From the NCBI RefSeq assembly GCF_001524445.2, contig NZ_CP013417.1:1178001-1242000 (forward strand): DNA of 64,000 nucleotides, in the 5' to 3' direction. Positions 63,357 through 64,000 of the stretch are shown in pieces. The notes below the pieces were generated by a model. The model was not told the DNA's origin. It did no database searches and saw only the letters and a program-made list of their open reading frames with translations. This DNA is from Burkholderia savannae. Its GTDB lineage: Bacteria; Pseudomonadota; Gammaproteobacteria; Burkholderiales; Burkholderiaceae. The first letter of the stretch is position 1. Every line of letters starts with the position of its first letter. The position numbers and the translations under genes were made by a program.

Positions 63357-64000
63357 CGCGATACGGAGTGCTGATTGGGGCGTTGATCGCGTATTCGGTG
63401 GCGGCGGTTGGCGCGGTGCCGCCGTTGCCGACGCTCCCGGTTGACGCGAGCTTGTCGGCCGCCGCGCCGGCGCCAGTCGCCGCACCGACGTTGACGCCGT
63501 TGAAGCACGTCGCCGGCACGTCGTTCGATCTGCGGTTCGTGACGGTGGCGCAGATTGTCGACCTGATCTATCAGGAGGCGATGCATACGCCTTACGTGCT
63601 CGGCCCGGATGTGCTGAGCGACGGACGGCTCGTGTCGTTCCGCCTGGACGATCGGAATCGCGACGTGCGCACGGTCATGGGCGACTTCCTCGAATCGCTC
63701 GGCTTTCAGGTCGTGACGAAGAACGGCGTCGACTACGTGATGAAGAAGCCCGGCGCCGCGCGCGAAAAAGCCGATCAAGACGTGTTCGTCTACAAGCCGC
63801 TCTATCGCCGCGTCGACTATCTGCGCTCGCTCATCGAGCCGATGATTGGCGCGCGCGCGATGCCTTTGATGTCGCCCGTCAGCATGCCGCCGCAACCTGT
63901 CGGCGCGGTACAGGTGCCCGGCGAATCCGCAACGCCGGCCGGCGACGTGCCCGCGATGCCCGTTGAAACGAGCGTGCAGGCGCGCGGCGACGATCTCGTG
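63353..64000 (+). CDS. Phage secretin (pIV-like), N-terminal part
   Basis: The visible 216 residues start with a signal peptide (TRYGVLIGALIAYSVAAVGA) and secretin N-domains (FDLRFVTVAQIVDLIYQEAM, DVRTVMGDFLESLGFQVVTK). The outer-membrane secretin barrel should follow beyond the window. It overlaps zot by ATGA. In filamentous phages pIV makes the exit channel for virions; some prophages use host secretins, but this one carries its own. Confidence 0.82.
   Translation, partial: MTRYGVLIGALIAYSVAAVGAVPPLPTLPVDASLSAAAPAPVAAPTLTPLKHVAGTSFDLRFVTVAQIVDLIYQEAMHTPYVLGPDVLSDGRLVSFRLDDRNRDVRTVMGDFLESLGFQVVTKNGVDYVMKKPGAAREKADQDVFVYKPLYRRVDYLRSLIEPMIGARAMPLMSPVSMPPQPVGAVQVPGESATPAGDVPAMPVETSVQARGDDLV

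Overview
The window comes from a very GC-rich betaproteobacterium, almost certainly a Burkholderia of the pseudomallei/thailandensis clade. The evidence is strong GC bias at third codon positions, heptamer VNTRs, a complete hut operon of the HutF/HutG type, an AlkB, an orphan LuxR receptor, a VgrG/EagR/Rhs module, and integrated elements at a tRNA-Val. Species assignment is inference; no database search was possible.

Positions 1-34 kb are core chromosome. The left end carries an anaerobic/denitrification block: a 5'-truncated ubiT, a DGC-domain protein, class III ribonucleotide reductase (nrdD, with its glycyl-radical domain on a separate small ORF, and nrdG), then a nitric-oxide cluster on the minus strand (qNOR, a DUF59 protein, an NnrS-like protein and NnrS). 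Next come alkB, a photolyase, a CysC-type APS kinase, an orphan LuxR receptor, an alpha/beta hydrolase and an Sfp-type phosphopantetheinyl transferase. Histidine use is encoded by hutH-hutC-hutU-hutD-hutI-hutF with hutG just downstream, behind two HutC-like operators. A polyamine block (puuD, puuA, spuC) follows. The hut and puu upstream regions share a roughly 27-bp element.

Positions 32.5-42 kb form a type VI secretion accessory locus. A membrane-protein pair of unknown function (a possible effector/immunity pair) is transcribed away from vgrG. The vgrG gene is followed by an EagR-type (DcrB/DUF1795) chaperone gene, a 1483-residue PAAR-Rhs polymorphic toxin with an unrecognised AT-richer C-terminal domain, and a small putative immunity gene. 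Downstream is IS debris (an IS3-type element against a 5'-truncated IS66 transposase) and a small gene surrounded by four copies of a 13-bp palindrome, GTTACCCGGTAAC.

Positions 46.07-58.13 kb are a 12-kb island bounded by 51-bp direct repeats that are the 3' part of a tRNA-Val(CAC) gene. Each repeat has an 18-bp arm-type repeat on its inner side. The island has two tandem tyrosine integrases, a serine recombinase with its own three-box site, a promoter-hairpin-terminator unit that looks like a structured small RNA, several small genes, and two large genes that resemble T7-like internal virion (DNA-ejection) proteins gp14 and gp15. No capsid, portal, tail or terminase genes are visible, so it may be a phage satellite or a reduced podoviral prophage.

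From 58.13 kb to the window end is a filamentous (inovirus) prophage in tandem with the island: a repressor with three operators, early small genes, a putative ssDNA-binding protein, major coat protein plus terminator, minor coat proteins, a pIII-like adsorption protein with a long proline-rich linker, pVI, Zot/pI and a truncated pIV secretin. The intact tRNA-Val should lie beyond the right edge.
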